A stretch of DNA of 64,000 nt from Ifrita kowaldi. Taxonomy: Eukaryota > Chordata > Aves > Passeriformes > Cinclosomatidae. Shown here piece by piece: positions 50,764-62,869 of the stretch. Location: assembly GCA_013398055.1 (NCBI GenBank), contig VZRS01010770.1:186001-250000 (forward strand). The letters are read 5' to 3'. The position numbers and the translations under genes were made by a program. The notes beneath the pieces are model-generated. The model saw only the letters and a program-made list of their open reading frames with translations, ran no database searches and was not told the DNA's origin. Within the stretch, counting starts at the first letter, position 1, and each line of letters begins with the position of its first letter.

Positions 50764-50837
50764 CATGGTGTTAATCTTTTGTTATCTGAATTGATATTAA
50801 CATGGCGTTAATCTTTTGTTATCTGAATTGATATTAA
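50764..50837. repeat. 37-bp tandem duplication (2 copies)
   Basis: A 37-bp unit beginning CATGG(T/C)GTTAATC and ending GATATTAA occurs at 50764-50800 and 50801-50837. There is a single T/C difference at the sixth base. The near-identity implies a recent duplication or an assembly stutter. Confidence 0.95.
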
Positions 50838-52389
50838 CAACAAAATGTTCTGGTGCATTTTGATGGCTGATTACACTGAAGATTACCTGAATCTAGAAGA
50901 ACAGGAATAGAAAAATACTCAAAGCAAGGTGGTATCTTAGGCCACTGTGTCTAGATACAGTGCATGTTAATTTTTTCACAAAAGCCAGTTATTTTTGGGC
51001 TGGAGGGGGGCTCTTCAGCCAGGAAATTTTCTTGCTTTTTATCCTCTGACCCAGCTGCAGGTTCTACTGACTGCTGAGAAGACCCTTTAGAGCAAAACTT
51101 ACTGGAAATGAGCACAAATTTATATTCTTAAATGGGTAAATCTGCTTAAAGGATGGAGGGGAAAGTCAGTCTCTAAAAGTCTTTTGCACTAGAAGCAGCT
51201 TGGGTTTTTTTCTCAACAGTCCCCATTTTATTTTCTCCGTGAGTTGTTTTAAAAAGGAACCAGGGGCCCTTCTCAGAATTTTAGCAAATATAATTGAATT
51301 TCAAATGTTGTTTTCAAACAAACCATAGAAAAGTTGAGGATGGGGAGATATAAGCAAAGTTTTCTAAAATGCTGTTGTACAGGCAAACACATGTTTTGAG
51401 TTAAGTTAAGCTCATTTCTGGTAACAATATTAACTTTGTGATGGCCATGACCAACAGGCATATGGAGAATGGAGGGTGGCGGTCTTTATCAAATTAGATC
51501 TAAGAGGAAGAACATGTATTTAGGGTCTTTTTTTTTTCTCCTTAGTATTTTTTAGAAGGAAATCTGGAAAGGGCAAGTAGAGACTGGGAGGGCTTATGGA
51601 AAGATCATATTTTTTTGGAGCTGGAAAGAAGGATTCTGCTTTTGTTAAAGAACATCTTTTCAAGATTATTTTCTATTTACTTCTGTTTAAAATGTGATAC
51701 TGGTATGGAAAATCAAGCTGAAAATGTGTATCTGCTTTTCCTGAAAATTTTCTCTTTTGACTTGGTATGACTCTTTTAACTTTGGGTATGACAGAGGCCC
51801 TAAGCACATGAAAGCAAGCAAAGTAGTTTCTATGCTACATTGATATTTCATAACTAGATAGTAATATTCCATGGTTTTCTTTTCTGAAACCCATTAAGCT
51901 ACAGAGAATTTAATGAATCCATGGATAACTGCAAGGAAATACTGTTTGGCCCAACCTTTTGCCCAATCCCAGTTACATGCTTACTGTGTAGAAGGTGCTT
52001 CAGTGATGAGGAGTATCCATAAAAACTAGTTGTGGAGATTCTAACTAAAAAGGACTTCCTCTGGTTGCACACTCGCTAAAGATGGGAATGTCACATGTCT
52101 AACAGTTTGCATTGCCAATGAAAAGCACTTCTAAAGCTAGCAAATTCTATCTTTAAGAGGTTTAGAAGCAATAAATATAGGCTTCCCACCTCTGCTGCTC
52201 TTCTGCCCCTCTCCCATTTAAGCCCATTAATGTTGCTTTAACTGAGTGGCTTTCAGAGCAGAGGCTTTCTTGGTTCACTTATGTGACAAGAGGACCAAAG
52301 CTCACTGCTAAGGGAGGGTCAGGCGGAATGTTCAGTGTGTTTCAGCGCAGGCATTGATTCCATGCTCTTCTGCACGAGTGGAAAACAAT
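50838..52389. other. Non-coding unique sequence
   Basis: No recognised gene, RNA gene or transposon. Short chance frames only. Confidence 0.6.
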
Positions 52390-52447
52390 GCTATAATGGA
52401 ATTGCTCCAGTTTTATCTTTCCCCTGGTGTAAATTATGGCCTTCAGT
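52390..52447. repeat. Ancient amniote interspersed repeat remnant (possible)
   Basis: ATAATGGAATTGCTCCAGTT, then a short spacer and CCCTGGTGTAAATTATGGCC, parallel 'aatggagttactccagatttacac..ggtgtaactgaga', a motif common in old reptile/bird repeats. The match is short and diverged, and the family name is unknown to me. Confidence 0.3.
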
Positions 52448-53683
52448 GTGAGTCTGCAAAGTGAAATTTTTCTGGTTTTCTCCCCATCCTTCAGTTATCA
52501 ACCATGAAACTACAAAAGACAATATTTTCATCACTCTTGCTGATTGAGGAAGCCAGCCTTATGCTGCAAGGAGAGCTGTGGGTGGCTGCAGCCCATCTCT
52601 GCCACCCCTCTCACCTCAGATAGTAAACATAGTGTCAATCAGACTCATGATCTATCTCAGTTCTGTGTTGAAATACAAACCTGAATTAGGGATTAATACA
52701 TTCAGATTAGTAGGGATGATAAACTGGGCAATGAGAAAAGCAACTAATAAATTCTGCTGAAATCAATGTCACATTAAGGCAGAGAAGCAAAGTTTAGTGA
52801 CATGTAATACAAACTACTTACAGGGAAAAAACCAAACAGATCAAGATAGAACTTTTTTCTTCTCTTATCTCCAATTTTATTATCTCCTTTATCAAGCAGC
52901 AAATCAGAGAAAGCAGAGCACATTGAGCAAGTTTAAAATTTTGTTTTGAACACAATGGATTCTCTCTGTTCCGCATTCATGCTCAGGCAGCACTTTGCAA
53001 GGGGGAAGGAAGAAGGTAGAGGAGGGAGTTCAAAAGATGAAATGTGCCCACCAGTTCTGGCTGACACACCTCTGAATTCACATGCAGAGATGGAAGCTGC
53101 TGCATCCAGTGATGTTCCCGTACCCACAACCCAGCACTAATAGCCCTGCCTGTGTGACCATTAAAAAGGTCATGTGTCCCTGTCCAAAATCATGGATGAC
53201 TGTTCTGTATGACGTTGTTACTGTGCTAGGTTATATTTTAATGATCACAATTTTTAGGAACTTTCTACAGCCTTTAAGTGAACAGATTCCAGGAAGAAGA
53301 TATAGGCCACACCTACTCATGCTCCTACCAAAGGTGATAAGCTTATCTACTACACTTCAAAGAGTGTATATTTTCTTCCTCTTGCCAAGAGGTGCACAAG
53401 TGAAAAAGAGGTAGGAGCTCTGTTCCAAGTCTCTTCTCTATTTCCTCCCAGGGAGAATATGGCTTGGTCTCCCAAAAGCCCACTCCTTCCAAGGCAGACA
53501 GGGCAGACCCTTAGCCCCACCATATCCAGTTTGGAAAACTCCATGCCAAGGATGAGGTCCCAGTACAGGTGAGAAGGACACCTGGCACTGCCAAACCAAC
53601 CAATCCTCCAGCTGGCATACCTGGAAAGGCCAAAGGAAAGATGTAAGAAGTGTAGCATGCAACCTCCTCCTCTCTGGTTGGCT
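52448..53683. other. Non-coding unique sequence
   Basis: Overlapping frames of 96-119 codons lie on the minus strand at 53.35-53.73 kb and a 110-codon frame on the plus strand at 53.08-53.41 kb. None has a recognisable domain. The minus-strand frames may reflect LTR-like sequence upstream of the fragment at 53684. Confidence 0.45.
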
Positions 53684-53721
53684 AAGAAAAATAAATCTAT
53701 CCCAGCCAAAAACAGGACAGT
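53684..53721 (-). mobile_element. LTR end fragment (same class as the 33.6-kb LTR)
   Basis: CTAAGAAAAATAAATCTATC followed by CCAGCCAAAAACAGGACA matches the terminus 'aagaaaattaactctatcccagccaaaaccaggaca' of the avian LTR seen at 33582-34147, in the same orientation. Only about 38 bp match. The sequence further left does not follow the consensus, so it is a truncated or diverged LTR. Chance similarity cannot be fully excluded. Confidence 0.4.
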
Positions 53722-56700
53722 AGCTCAATTGCTTGTTGAGTTACAGAAGTTTATTTGATAGTTCCTGATGAATTAAGGCTTACTGTATGAGATTTTTGAA
53801 TCATCTTTTGAACCCATGTTCATCAACATTCACAGCACTCCTTGGAAAAGGTTTTTAATGATCAAAGGTGCAAGTTGTTGGAAGAGAAGTATCTGTTTTG
53901 CTTAGTTTTTAGACAGTTTTTTAGTTTACAACCAGTATAACCATCCTTCCATTTATTCCGTTCCAGGCTGAAGGATCCTAGGCCACATAGTTCTTTCGCA
54001 GGTGCGAGCTGCTTCACACCTTTTTCCTACATTGCCTTTCACTTTCTAGATGTATTTTATGCTTCTAGGTTGGACAAACAAACCCGCAGGCAGTTTTTGA
54101 GCCACTGATACACCCTGAAGTTTTACAATGTCATTATAATATATTCAGGCTTGCTCTTTTTTACCTCAGTAATTCCAAAAATTCTTGAAACTAGAAAATA
54201 AAACATATCCATACACTACATTGGAAAAAAACAGATAGACCATGATTTTGTCTTGACAGGATGTTTGTGTTATGATTCAACAAATCAAATTGCTGCTTTA
54301 TATCACGTATCATCTGGCTTTGGAAAAAAAAAGAAAAAAGAAAAAGAACAAAACAGAAACAAAACAAAACCCCAGATAACCAACCCTACCAAGATAACCA
54401 AAACTAATACACTTCAATCTTTTCTACTATGTGATTCTGCAATATTTAAATACCATTTGTTTCGAGAGTTTCAGATTTGTTTTGAAATAGTTCCTGCTTG
54501 CACAATTATACTGGCTTTTTAAGCCAAGGAAAATATATCTTTGTTTTGATGTGATGCTCAGGTGGCACCTACTTTTCCCTCCTTCTGTGCATGACACTGG
54601 ACTCTAAAATCAGTTTCTACCTTGCTGTGCTGAACAGCCAGGCTTTCTGCAAGGACTATATATACTTCCCAGTGTTTCAATGGAATAAAGAAATTCCATG
54701 TACTCAGTGAGAACTTTGCTATTGATTTCTTTGAGAGCAAGGTTGGTGTGCTCTCATAAAGATTTCATAATTTTTTGATTTGCATTCAGCAAAAGTGCAA
54801 AAATTATATTTTAATAAGAGAGCTGAACACATCCTTAGGATGTGTGCAACCACAGTAATGAGTTACATGCTTTTTTTAACAGATATTTAATAAACCCATG
54901 TTATTTCCAAGCAGCTCAGTGTTTATCTCTTTTTGTTTCCTTGACAATTTCCTGATTTTAGATGCATTGTAAAACAATTGATTTTGTTTTTCAGAGAGCC
55001 CTTTCACTCAGTGTCACTTAAGAAAAAGCCTTTTACAGAGGAAAAAAAACCCAGTGAATTTTTTTATTCTTTACTGACTACAAAAATAAAATTTAGTCTT
55101 CAAACCTATCAAGTATGAAACATACCAATCAGCTCGTTAGCTGAAGATTGCTTAGTATGCCTGAGACTGATTTAATTGAGTTAAATAAATATAACCAACC
55201 TACTTACAGGTCAGATTGTATATATGTATTTAGTATTTTGATAATTTCATTTTTCAGAATGGTAGTGTATCTTCAGGAACTTTGAGAATGATTTATTAGG
55301 TAAATGAAGTTGGATTGATCCTGCTGTGTGTGTATACAGACCTATGTCTCTTAGTCACCTCTTTTTTCTTCTTAATCCTACTCACCTTATTGAGCTACAG
55401 TTTGACTGAAAGTAAAAGACTGATAAATATTCAGTGTTCACAAACATTAGAGAAGTAGTCGTCAAGGGATAGGGCAGACTCTGTGACAGGCCAATTCATT
55501 CATCCTCCATAGCCATGAAAAGATCCCCATAGACAAAGAATGTAGAATTCTTTGGTTACGGTAGAGTTCTTCTGTTCTACTCCAGCAGTAAAACACCAAA
55601 TTCAACTTTGTATAGCCATTTTAGAACAAAAGATCCACATGATAATTTGGAAGGACATAATTTTTGCTTATGACTGTATCTCATCGATCAAATCAGCTTA
55701 GCAGCACATGATCTGGTTCCGAGTGAGGGAAAGACAATCCTTGTGACGTCAGGTCAGTCTTAGGCTTCAAACAGAAAATTAGTTCAAAATTCATCCACTT
55801 TTCTGTACTGATGTCAGAGTCATAAATGGCTATTTCAAGCGCTCAGGAGGACACTTTTGGTGATGGTTATAAGTCTCGCAAGTGCGCAAAAGAATTATAA
55901 AAATAGCAGAACTTGAAAACTAGGAGGTATATGTGGCAAGAAGAGAGGTCTGAAGACAGAGGGCACCTGAGAGCCATTTTCTTATTCATTACTATAATGT
56001 TTTGTCCATCTTTGTATTTTCTACATTTTAACTGTGTCTTCTATTTTTGCTGTTTCATATAAAAACTAATGCTTTTCCCCTATTTATGTTCAAATAAGTT
56101 TATGTCCTGGACTAAAGCTCTTGCAAATACGAGTGGGAGCAAGAGGGAGGTCTTGCAAATCCAAGGAGAAAAGTAGAAGAAAACAGCCATCCTTATGTGG
56201 CATGAATCATCCTTTAGTGGTATCTGTCTTTTTCCATGGGATATGGGGGGTTCTGGTTTTCTAACAGATGCAGCTTACTTAAGTGGAATGAATATGGGTA
56301 TAGGTATTTGCATGTTACTCCACACAGGGCAGCTGTTATCTTGGTAGAAAGTTGTCATACAAAAATGTCTAGTTTTCATTGATTTGAGAAGTTGCCATGG
56401 CCATCATGATGCTATGCAGTTGTAAAAGTACCCTGCAGTAAAGGGAACAAGAAAGTGATCACTGTAGGAAGGCAGGAGCATAGATGAGGAACTCATTCAC
56501 TGCTGTTTCTTTCCATCACCAGGAAAAAAATTACTAAAGCCCTGATGTGAGATGAAACAAACTAAATAAAATTAAAAAGACCCAAAGATAGTGATGATCT
56601 AGCCATGAAAGAGGCTGGTTCTCCAGTCCCCTCACCTTCTGCAGTGACCTATGCTCAGTCAGGATGAGTGAAGAGAGGGTTGAAAGGCAACTGCTCTCAC

Positions 56701-57375
56701 AGGGGAGCCCTGCTCATGGACGTATTCTCTTACAAAGTACAGAGCACTGAAAAATCCAGCTCTGTTCTTTTAGCCTGAAAGTTGTTACCTGCCTTCTCTA
56801 ATGACATGTCCTCAGTGGCCCTTGAATCTATGGGCTGACACATGGAGAGAGCTACACTAATCCAACCTTTAGTACTCCAGGATCAGACAGTCAAGAGCAG
56901 TATAAGCCTAGCAACCTGGGACATCACAGGTTGGGTAAAAAAAATTGTATATTATGGAGTCAGCATGTCATAAAAGACATTTCTCCTCAGCACCTCACAG
57001 CAGAAATGCAGTAATTTTAAATATATGTGTAAAAGAATAAAGATCATAATTGCAAAATACATTTCTTTATGCACTCCAGAGCAAGTTGCCATTCAAGTTA
57101 CACAGTGCCATCGTCTTAATAGTTCAGTATTAGAAATTACACACATATATGATTCCAGGGAAGAAAGACAGTCTGAATGTGTTTCAAGAATGGGTAATAG
57201 ATTTTTGGAGGACTATTGAGATTACTGAATCAAATTCTATCTGACAAGATTAATGAAAAAACATCAATAACTACAAAGCCAAATTACAGAAACTCTTTAA
57301 ATGACCAAGAGGATATGTGAGCCCTTACATCTAGCGGAGCTGTGAGCATTTGGGAAAGGTGCATGATGCAATCCG
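53722..57375. other. Non-coding unique sequence with A-rich tract
   Basis: No gene is recognised. 54324-54370 is A-rich with (AAAAAG) and (AAAAC) units, a degenerate simple repeat. The 89-codon frame across it is low complexity. Confidence 0.55.
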
Positions 57376-57503
57376 AAGGGAAAGCCTTGTGCCCAAGTCA
57401 CACAGCAGAGATATCCTAGATATCCGTGCTGGGGGCTGAGTGAGGACATACAAGTTTGCATCCTGAGGAAGTATATCTGTAGTCACAGAGCAGTGCTTAA
57501 GCA
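57376..57503 (-). mobile_element. MIR/CORE-SINE-like remnant
   Basis: AAAGCCTTGTGCCCAAGTCACACAGCAGAGAT matches the reverse of the MIR core (cttgcccaaggtcacacagctagta). CCGTGCTGGGGGCTGAG and, further on, TCTGTAGTCACAGAGCAGTGCTTAAGC follow in the order of the MIR body (ggattcgaaccc..gtctgactccagagcccgtgctctta). The core is well preserved and the rest is diverged. Confidence 0.5.
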
Positions 57504-59653
57504 AACAGCTCCTCTAGTATATCAGTATTCTATGGAGACAGTTCTGTTATCTGTGTCTCTTGAGGTACCAGATCACTAAAATCCAGATCCACAAAACTGG
57601 AGATCCTCAGTGTGGAGCTGCCTGAGAAGCCTGACCTATTACATCCAGTGGCTCTTGCTGCAGCTTGACTGTGTAAAAATGTACGGTTTGGAGAACTGGT
57701 AAAAGGAGCAATACTCAAACTATTGTCAACATAAGTATTTTTCTTAAACAGCCCTCGCCTGTCACAACAGCTTGATTGCAGGCATAAGTTTCTATATGCC
57801 AATGCTCCCTGTGGGAAGCAACCTTCATGGGTCAGCATGGGTGTCCTTTCTTTTGAAACATAAATTTTTTAGAAATGGTATAGAAGCTGAAGTAGAATGG
57901 CTGAAAGAAAGAGGAATTTATCACCCACCTGTAGCATTAGACAACAGATTAACAAATGTTTTATCATGACAGTGTGAATACTCACCACAGAGTGTACAAG
58001 GGTCTTTCTACAAAAGGGTTTTCTTGACATTTCCAGGCTCTGGGATCTGTCTGGCTGCTAAACAGACCTATGGAATAATTGCCTCACAATTGTAATTCTT
58101 ATTAAATGTGTACATTATTGTACATCATCTCTTTAAAAGTTTTTGCTGCCAAAGACAAATGTGCTGGTGCTTGAGATCAAGCTTTTGAGAGGTGACTGAC
58201 TGACACCTAGTGTTTAAAATCCAGTCACATTAAAAAAAGAAAAGAAAGGTACACAGAAAGCAACCAAAAAAGGGTTATTTCTAGCAAGAAGAGCTCCCAT
58301 TTGTTTCAAAGTACCACCTCATCAGCACTGCTCCAAGTCAAGGGCTGAGATGTCCCAGAAAGGCAGCATTTAAAGAGATCACAGGACATACTGTCTTACT
58401 AAGTCAATAATCACCATGGTCTGATAATCATCATGTTTCCACTAACTGAATCATCTGAAGTGTGCTGCCTCTACCCCAAATCTCCCTGTGCTGGTACATC
58501 TAACCCATTGCTCTAGAGCTGGGAGGGAAGCAACCTATCATTCACCACTGGAGTGGCCCTGGCAACTCTGTGCTCCCACAAAGCCCAGCAGTGCTCTGCT
58601 GTTCACTATGGGAAAGTGGTTTTGTCAACACTTTTATTACAAGCCCCTGGAATAGAAATAGAGCAGGAGATGAACAAGAAAAAATCCCCAAACAGGTTAT
58701 CTTGAAGCCTCTTAGTTTCAAATTATAAGCACTAGCCTCACCAAGCACAGCCCTTCCCTATAACAGACACTATCTTCAATCTCAAGGAATACAAAATATA
58801 TGCTACATATGACATGCGTATTCTGTTATTTTATTTTTTATTGGTTTTCACAAAGAAATAAATTGAAAGATGTAAGGATGCCAATAATTTACAGTTTTTA
58901 TATAACCCTGAAGACCTCATACTTTCCAGACTCTTCAGTCAAGTAGGGCAGGTTTACCATGAATCAAAGCTGACTATATTAACAGTATAATGAATATATG
59001 TTACTGTAAATTCTCCCCAGCCTGCAGAAAGTGGGCACAATTTTGCTTGTGTCCATCTTTTTCTATTGTTGCCAGATGTTGAAACAGGCCATGATATATA
59101 CATCACTATTTCTTTTTATAAAATGTCCAAAAGGGATCAGGGATAAAGCTTTCCCATCCTGTGTGTTTTGAATAAAACATTTTTTTTCTATGAAAAACAC
59201 CTTGTAAATCAAGATGCTACTGAAATTATGCAAGTGGATAAAGACCCTTGCCAGACTATCACTGAAAGTCTGGACAAATAAAGTTTGCCTGGAAGTTCAT
59301 CAGTGAAGATGAACAGGGAGATTTTATGAAGCCACAGAGTTCTGCTGGTTTTTGGGTATAGGCGTTAGCTGAGCAGCAATTTTTGCTATTCTCCTGAAGA
59401 CAAAGGTTGCACACTTGGTTTCAACAGTAGGAGTGAGGTCATTAATCCCTCAGTCTGAAACACATCCAATGCCTCAGGCATCCCTCCAATTGCTCCAAAG
59501 ATACGTCTGACCTTGACCAGTGGTCCATTTTCTCTCAAGTAGTGCCTGTAGCAGGAGCCCGGGGAGAAAGCAGCAAGAGGACAGCAGTATTCTCCATATG
59601 TCTTGCAGTTTTTGAACAAATAACCACTTAAGTCAGAAGAGTTGACATTGTAT
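57504..59653. other. Non-coding or unrecognised sequence with coding-like minus-strand frames
   Basis: A minus-strand frame at 57530-57838 (102 codons) uses common vertebrate codons and reads with balanced composition, ending ...DLVPQETQITELSP. A second minus-strand frame lies at 59386-59619 (77 codons). Neither matches a family I know, and no donor/acceptor pair frames them clearly. They may be chance frames or old exons. Confidence 0.3.
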
Positions 59654-59851
59654 CTAACAAGTCTTTGATAAATATTTTTTCATGGTTTTTTCAAGTTTCC
59701 TTTTGAGCTCACGTACATTTTCAACATCCTGTAGCAAGCAGTTCTGTAGTTTAAAAACTGGAGAAAGGTTTCCCCACATAGTAGCCTTTTGCACAAAATC
59801 AAGGATGAAATGAGTATCTGTTAGGTATTGTGGCCCAGAATATTTACATAA
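59654..59851 (-). other. Unrecognised 65-codon open frame
   Basis: On the minus strand, between an upstream TGA (59852-59854) and a TAG at 59654-59656, the frame encodes 65 residues. It contains TDTHFILDFVQKATMWGNLS, then FKLQNCLLQDVENVRELKRK and a Lys-rich amphipathic end (LEKTMKKYLSKTC). Two Cys and a possible helix suggest a small helical segment, but I recognise no family. A modest acceptor (CCTAACAG) falls inside it. The A-rich DNA of the last third would itself produce Lys/Glu-rich peptide, so chance is a serious alternative. Confidence 0.12.
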
Positions 59852-60549
59852 TCACCCTATTTCTCATTTTTGTCATTGGTTAAAAAACCAAATGACAGCC
59901 AGAAGCCAAAACAAGCTTTAAAATGCAGTTATTTTTCATCTATATGAATGTAAAGTGACAGCTTGCTGAATCCAAACTAATTTTGTGAGTTAATGAAAAC
60001 ATAATAATAGTGCTGTATGGTCTGGAATGCTAATTCTTTTCATCCTTCCCCTCCACTTTCATCTATTCTTTCCTTCTTTGTTAATGTCTTGCTTTGCCTA
60101 TCTATTACACTTTGTATTTTTTAATGTTTGCATGTTTTGATTTCTCTGGAGCTAGATACATATGATTGTGGTTTCTTTAGAAACTTTTACAAAACTAGAG
60201 AATGTTAAGAGGAAAGCTGAGTAAAGCTATGGTAGTTTTGACTCAAAGATGCCAATTGATTTGCTGGCTCTCTGTTGCTCCAAGTGTCTTTCTGAACTGA
60301 ATACCAAAATCATATTCTCTAACTATTTATCCAAAGGGTAGGGGTTTGATCACCTGCCAGGTTTCAGGAGAACCAGAGCACAGTGACAGGCTTTACATGA
60401 AATTGGCATTCAAAGCTGTGACCTGGAATTTTTTCTGAGATTACCAAAGATAGGCTGATGTATATATTCTGATGAGCTGCAGTAATGTAACTCTAAGCGC
60501 AGCCTTGTGCCGCATCAGTCACCAAAGCATTGCTATCTCCCAATGTCAC
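59852..60549. other. Non-coding unique sequence
   Basis: Nothing is recognised between the 65-codon frame and the exon candidate. Confidence 0.5.
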
Positions 60550-60664
60550 CTTTATCTTTAAAGTTACTTTGTAGGAGGCATCTCGTTCCTTTCGGTATAA
60601 GTAGACCAGGTTGTAGCAGTCAGCTGGCATTGGCTGATCAAATGCCAGCAGATAACTTGCACAT
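60550..60664 (-). other. Candidate exon with very good acceptor
   Basis: The minus-strand sequence CTTCCCTGTATTTCTCCTTTGCAG, ending at 60665, is an excellent acceptor. The following 115 bp encode 38 residues with well-behaved vertebrate codons (CTG, GTC, GCC, TCC, TAC): CASYLLAFDQPMPADCYNLV, then YLYRKERDASYKVTLKIK, up to a fair donor AAAG|GTGACA. The frame continues past the donor to a TAG at about 60493, so it could instead be a terminal coding exon of 54 codons. I recognise no family. Alternation of hydrophobic and polar residues at the end suggests a beta strand. No partner exon is certain. Confidence 0.2.
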
Positions 60665-60774
60665 CTGCAAAGGAGAAATACAGGGAAGTATGCTAAGAAC
60701 ACAACATGCACCATACCCTTAGCCCTAAGGAATATTGGGACTGTTTTCCATGCAAACAGCCTTTCCTTGGCCGC

Positions 60775-60810
60775 GCATACACCACCACACGTGCATACAC
60801 CACCACATTC
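60775..60810. repeat. 18-bp imperfect tandem duplication
   Basis: GCATACACCACCACACGT is followed directly by GCATACACCACCACATTC. A small local duplication with no evident function. Confidence 0.85.
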
Positions 60811-62003
60811 CTGTGCTCTTCATGTGTTTGATACATTTGTGTTGCACCCTCCAGCTTCTCTACTTGATAGTGATAAGAATAAAATTATGAACTCAGGCTT
60901 CAGCCTAAACACTGTGGCCCAAGTTTCTTTGCCCTTGCTCTTGAACAAGGGTGCTTCTGACCAAAACTACTATTGCTGGCATAATAATGTTGGTCTGAAA
61001 CATTATGAGACATGAACTATGACATCTTTAACTGTGCTGGGAAGACTCCCAAATGCAAAGGCTGTAACTGCCAAGCTCTTCTTTGGCCAAAATATCTCCT
61101 TTCACCAGGTTAGAGAAAGCCAGAATAACTAGGTCAAGAAAATGTGGGCATCTGCTCTGACTCTGATTATCTAATAAGAAAGAAGTGGTCATCCTGTCTT
61201 GGACACCTGTGCTAGACTGAGATTGCTGGAGATCTCTCAATATCCCAGGGCCATGGCCAGGTCTATTTCATTAGATACCCAAACTTGAGGAATTAGAAAA
61301 ATTAGAATCTTATATCTTGTAGTGTATCTTGTGCCTAATAAAGGCCAGGTCTTCAAGTTAGACCAGGAGGTGGATTTCTTTAATTCTCTCAGTACAGTTA
61401 AAGCAACAGACTTGCTCCAAATTAAAGCAGTTTGAAACCTTGAGGAACATTTCTAACTGGAAGTAGGTTGTTTGTACGGTAGGTGGCAGCGTTGGGCAAC
61501 CAGACCAGCCTTCATACTGAGTCCCGAGGCTGAAGGTTGCTTTGCTGACTCCCATCATCCTGTTGCAGTTATTCTCCTTTAAAAGCAAAGAGAAGGGGCT
61601 ATTTTTCCTTCAGAAGCTTCAGTAAGGTATGTCTGATATCTACATAGTCACTGATGTTCAGGAAGAAGCACAAACACTAAATAATGCTCCTAGCCCTCAG
61701 TTCCTGTGTGCTATATGTACTTGACTGAAGTGGGGACTTGGAGTTGAAAGCATAAAACCAGACAACCACGACATATCACCGGGTTTTATGACACAGGATT
61801 TTGTGTCATAAAGGGATTTTGACTCTGTGCATAAGTGGGAAGGAAGAACAATATAGATTGTGCAGTGCACTGCCCAGTGTCTCATCAGGTCCCACTTCAG
61901 TACCAGAAGGTGAAATCTTAGACACAGGAGAGTCATTCACCAGTAAGGTAAAGGCAAGAGCTTCATTGACAGGAGCAAGCAAGCCAAGCTGAGTAGGATT
62001 TTC
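60811..62003. other. Non-coding or unrecognised sequence
   Basis: It contains minus-strand open frames at 61028-61240, 61358-61588 and 61806-62003. The last is the unique-sequence part of a frame that begins inside the CR1. All have acceptable codon use but no recognisable family. A perfect 10-bp inverted repeat (TTTATGACAC / GTGTCATAAA, loop 8) lies at 61785-61812. Confidence 0.35.
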
Positions 62004-62868
62004 AGAGAATCGTAGAATCATTTGGATTGGAGCTCTTAAAGGCCATCTACTTCCAACCTCCCTGCCATGGATGAGGACACATTCCACTAGACCAGGTTGC
62101 TCAAAGCCCCATCCAACATGAACAACACTAGGGATGGGGCATCCACAACCTTTCTGGGCAACCTGTTCCACTGCCCCACCACACTCACAGTAAAGAATTT
62201 CTTCCTAATAGCTAATCTAAATCTACCCCCATTTCCCCTTGTCCTACCACTATATGCTCTTGTAAGAAGTACCTCCTCAGCTCTCTGGTCAGCCCCCTTT
62301 AGGTATTGGAAGGTGCTATAAGGTCTCCCTGAAATCATGTCTTCTCCAGGCTGAACAACCCAAACTCTCTCAGCCTGTCTTCTTAGGAGAGGTACTTCAG
62401 GTCCCTGGTCATTTTTTGGCTCTCCTCTGGGCCTGCTCCAACAGGTTCATGTCTTTCCTGTGCTGAGGGCTGCAGAAGTGAACACAGGAATTCAGGTAGG
62501 GTCTCACAGGAGTGGAGTAGAGGGGGAAAATCACATCCCTTGCCCTGCTGGCTGCGCTGGTTTTGATGCAGCCCAGGGCACATTGGCATTTTGGGCTGCA
62601 AGTGCACACTGCTGGGTCATGTCCAGCCTCTCATCCACCAGCACCCCCAAGCCGTTCTCAGCAGGGCTGCTCTCTGTCTGTTGATTCCCCAGCCTGTGTT
62701 GATACAGGGGTTGCCCTAACCCAGGTGTAGCACGTTATAGTTGGCTTTCTTAAGCTTCATGACGTTTCCATGGGCCAGGTGCTAGAGCTTGTCCAAGTCC
62801 TTCTGGATGACATCCTGTCCCTCAGATATGACAACCCTACCCCTTCTCTTAGTGTCATCAGTTAACTT
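62004..62868 (-). mobile_element. CR1 LINE, copy A, 5'-truncated at an N
   Basis: The minus-strand CR1 3' end (AGAGAATCGTAGAATCATTTGG at 62004) is followed by the C-terminal ORF2 region. At 62087-62338 the frame reads through SGRTRGNGGRFRLAIRKKFF, VGQWNRLPRKVVDAPSL and LDGALSNLV, the typical end of a CR1 ORF2 protein. At 62409-62609 it includes LGCIKTSAASRARDVIFPLY and LLEQAQRRA. The RT active-site block reads KLTDDTK (62851-62868) in place of KFADDTK: both aspartates are kept, Ala is Thr. Frames are broken between these blocks, so it is inactive. The copy ends abruptly at the N, at the active-site codons. Confidence 0.95.
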
Positions 62869-62869
62869 N
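62869..62869. other. Ambiguous base (N) at the junction of duplicated blocks
   Basis: A single N separates two near-identical 848-bp blocks. A one-base placeholder here suggests two contig ends joined without merging their overlap. Confidence 0.85.

Noticed and set aside
53350..53728. Overlapping 119- and 96-codon minus-strand frames
   Set aside because: There is no recognised domain, and they abut a probable LTR end. Two overlapping frames on one strand plus one on the other point to base composition.
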